A stretch of 5,622 bases of DNA from Rubrobacteraceae bacterium (GTDB lineage: Bacteria; Actinomycetota; Rubrobacteria; Rubrobacterales; Rubrobacteraceae), in the NCBI GenBank assembly GCA_030447045.1, contig JAUJMB010000105.1, forward strand, positions 1 to 5,622, written 5' to 3'. This document shows positions 4,519 to 5,622 of the stretch, one piece after another (the stretch's first letter is position 1; the number at the start of each line of letters is the position of its first letter). The translations under genes and the position numbers were made by a program. The notes under the pieces are model-generated. The model ran no database searches and was not told the DNA's origin. It was given only the letters and a program-made list of their open reading frames with translations.

Positions 4519-5622
4519 ATGCCTCGACGGGCGAGCTTGATCGTATTTCTTGGCCTCGCAGTTGCGCTCGTCTTTGTGACGGGCATATCGAAGGGCACCG
4601 CGCAGGAGGTTCAGGAGGCGCGCGACGAGGTCGCATCCGCGCAGGAGCGCCTGGCGGACATCAGGATGGAAGTGAGCGCGGCCGAGGCCGCCTACAACAA
4701 CTCGCTCTACGAGATGAACCAGCTCAACGGGCAGATAGCGCAGGCGACCGAGGACCTCAACGGGGCCAAGGAGCGTCTCGCTGAGGCCCAGGCGGACCTC
4801 GAGGAGAGGGCGTCGCAGGTTTACAAGAGCGGCAACGTCGCCTTTATGGACGTCCTCGTGGGCGTGGACGACTTCTCCGAGTTCGCCACCCGCCTGGACC
4901 TGTGGGTCCGGCTTCTCGGGCAGGAGAGGGCCAAGGTCGAGGCCGTCGAGGAGGCCAAGGACGAGTTGGCCGCCCGCAAGAGGGAGCTGACGGACCAGCG
5001 CGAGCAGAGGGTCGCCACCGTCGAGAAGGCCATCGAGCAGCAGGAGCGCGCCGAGGAGGCGGAGAGAGAGGCCGAGGAGTACCTCGCCTCCCTGAATGAA
5101 GATCTCCGGGCCGAGATACAGGCCAGGCAGGAGCGCCAGGCCGAGCTCGCCGCCCAGAAGTACGAGAAGTTCGCCGAGCCGGCCGCCGACGAGCCGGCCC
5201 CCACCCCGGCCGCCGACGAGCCGGCCCCCACCCCGGCCGCCGACGAGCCGGCCCCCGCCCAGCAGGCCGCCGACGAGCCGGCCCCCGCCCAGCAGGCCGC
5301 CGACGAGCCGGCCCCCGCCCCGGCCCCCGCGCCGGTGATCGAGGTCGAGCAGGTCGAGCAGGTCGCCGTCCCGCAGCCGGATCTGCAGGACGAGCAGGCC
5401 GCCGCCGAGCGGGCCGCGGCCGCCGAGGCCGCCGCCAGGAGGGCCGAGCGCCTCGCCGAGAGGCGGGCCGCCGAGCGCGAGGCCGCCAGGGAGGCCGCCG
5501 AGCAGGCCGCCGCGGAGCAGGCAGCCGCCAGGGAGGCCGCCGAGAGGGCCGCCGCCGAGGAGGCCGCGGCCGCCGAGGATGCGGCAGCCAGGGAAGCGCG
5601 CCAGGAGGCCAGGGCCGCGGCC
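4519..5622 (+). CDS. Secreted coiled-coil protein, CwlO/PcsB/RipC-like peptidoglycan hydrolase N-terminal part (cut by the window edge)
   Basis: The reading frame is open for 368 codons to the right edge with no stop. Residues 1-28 form a signal peptide (MPRR, a hydrophobic core SLIVFLGLAVALVFVTG, probable cleavage after GTA at 28). Residues 29-100 and about 135-215 are long charged coiled coils. Between them, QVYKSGNVAFMDVLVGVDDFSEFATRL (100-126) matches the short helical element typical of PcsB, CwlO and RipC proteins (a Y..G....ld.LL....f.df..r pattern). In those proteins the coiled coil docks on FtsEX and restrains a C-terminal NlpC/P60, CHAP or M23 hydrolase. Residues 222-272 are Ala/Pro/Asp/Glu repeats and 293-368 an Ala/Glu/Arg-rich helix. 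The catalytic domain, if any, lies beyond 5622. The ATG is set by the ribosome binding site at 4502-4509. A non-enzymatic coiled-coil wall protein is the main alternative. Confidence 0.85.
   Translation, partial: MPRRASLIVFLGLAVALVFVTGISKGTAQEVQEARDEVASAQERLADIRMEVSAAEAAYNNSLYEMNQLNGQIAQATEDLNGAKERLAEAQADLEERASQVYKSGNVAFMDVLVGVDDFSEFATRLDLWVRLLGQERAKVEAVEEAKDELAARKRELTDQREQRVATVEKAIEQQERAEEAEREAEEYLASLNEDLRAEIQARQERQAELAAQKYEKFAEPAADEPAPTPAADEPAPTPAADEPAPAQQAADEPAPAQQAADEPAPAPAPAPVIEVEQVEQVAVPQPDLQDEQAAAERAAAAEAAARRAERLAERRAAEREAAREAAEQAAAEQAAAREAAERAAAEEAAAAEDAAAREARQEARAAA
5182..5334 (+). repeat. In-frame minisatellite encoding AADEPAP units
   Basis: The repeat has two identical 27-base units (AADEPAPTP, 5182-5208 and 5209-5235), then two identical 30-base units (AADEPAPAQQ, 5236-5265 and 5266-5295), then a fifth unit running into alternating Ala-Pro (5296-5334). 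The copies are identical down to the third codon position, so they are recent duplications. All unit lengths are multiples of three, so copy-number change alters linker length without breaking the frame. The product is a stiff, acidic Pro-rich spacer, probably spanning cell wall. Confidence 0.9.
5395..5622 (+). other. Low-complexity Ala/Glu/Arg-rich helical segment
   Basis: Residues 293-368 of the coiled-coil protein are almost only Ala, Glu, Arg, Gln and Asp, in loose repeats of the REAAEQAA and ERAAAEEAA kind. This is predicted to be a long single helix, comparable to the TolA stalk. It continues past the window edge. Confidence 0.8.

Noticed and set aside
4479..4784. Plus-strand 101-residue frame over the start of the coiled-coil gene
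   Set aside because: It is out of frame with the signal peptide and coiled coil, and starts at a TTG with no ribosome binding site.
4821..5231. Minus-strand Ser-rich frame and overlapping Pro-rich frames in the repeat region
   Set aside because: They are shadows of the coiled-coil and repeat codons; the low complexity comes from the minisatellite.
5182..5334. CRISPR array
   Set aside because: The units are contiguous without spacers and keep a protein reading frame, so this is a coding minisatellite.

Overview
The window is high-GC DNA with GTG/TTG starts, frequent AGG and ATA codons, actinobacterial-type cell-envelope genes and a near-leaderless promoter. Together these suggest a deep-branching actinobacterium, most likely Rubrobacter or a close relative. 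This is an inference from gene content and codon style, not from a marker gene.

Layout. Bases 1-262 hold no convincing gene, only a tandem 12-mer and a stray -10-like hexamer. Two minus-strand genes follow, in transcription order: a membrane-anchored protein with a degenerate M23/LytM domain (1813-944), then a site-2-protease-type M50 metalloprotease (901-263). A divergent promoter region (1814-1966) carries a near-consensus minus-strand promoter and a striking run of direct repeats with exact 11-bp spacing. On the plus strand comes a three-gene operon: an AI-2E/PerM-family permease (1967-3139), a CDP-alcohol phosphatidyltransferase resembling phosphatidylinositol-phosphate synthases (3215-3757, probably starting further upstream at a CTG at 3143), and a small protein with possible remote resemblance to the uracil-DNA glycosylase fold (3741-4262). 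A 256-base gap (4263-4518) contains phased A-tracts, an AT-rich promoter-like patch and several potential RNA stems. The last gene (4519 to beyond the right edge) encodes a secreted coiled-coil protein of the CwlO/PcsB/RipC peptidoglycan-hydrolase type. It has a perfect in-frame minisatellite and a long Ala/Glu/Arg-rich helix; its catalytic end lies outside the window.

The theme is the cell envelope: lipid headgroup synthesis, intramembrane proteolysis, a permease and two proteins of peptidoglycan-hydrolase ancestry, one of which appears catalytically dead. The observations most worth following are the 11-bp repeat array over the divergent promoters, the pseudoenzyme M23 gene with its almost leaderless start, the likely CTG initiation codon and the unexplained leader before the coiled-coil gene.
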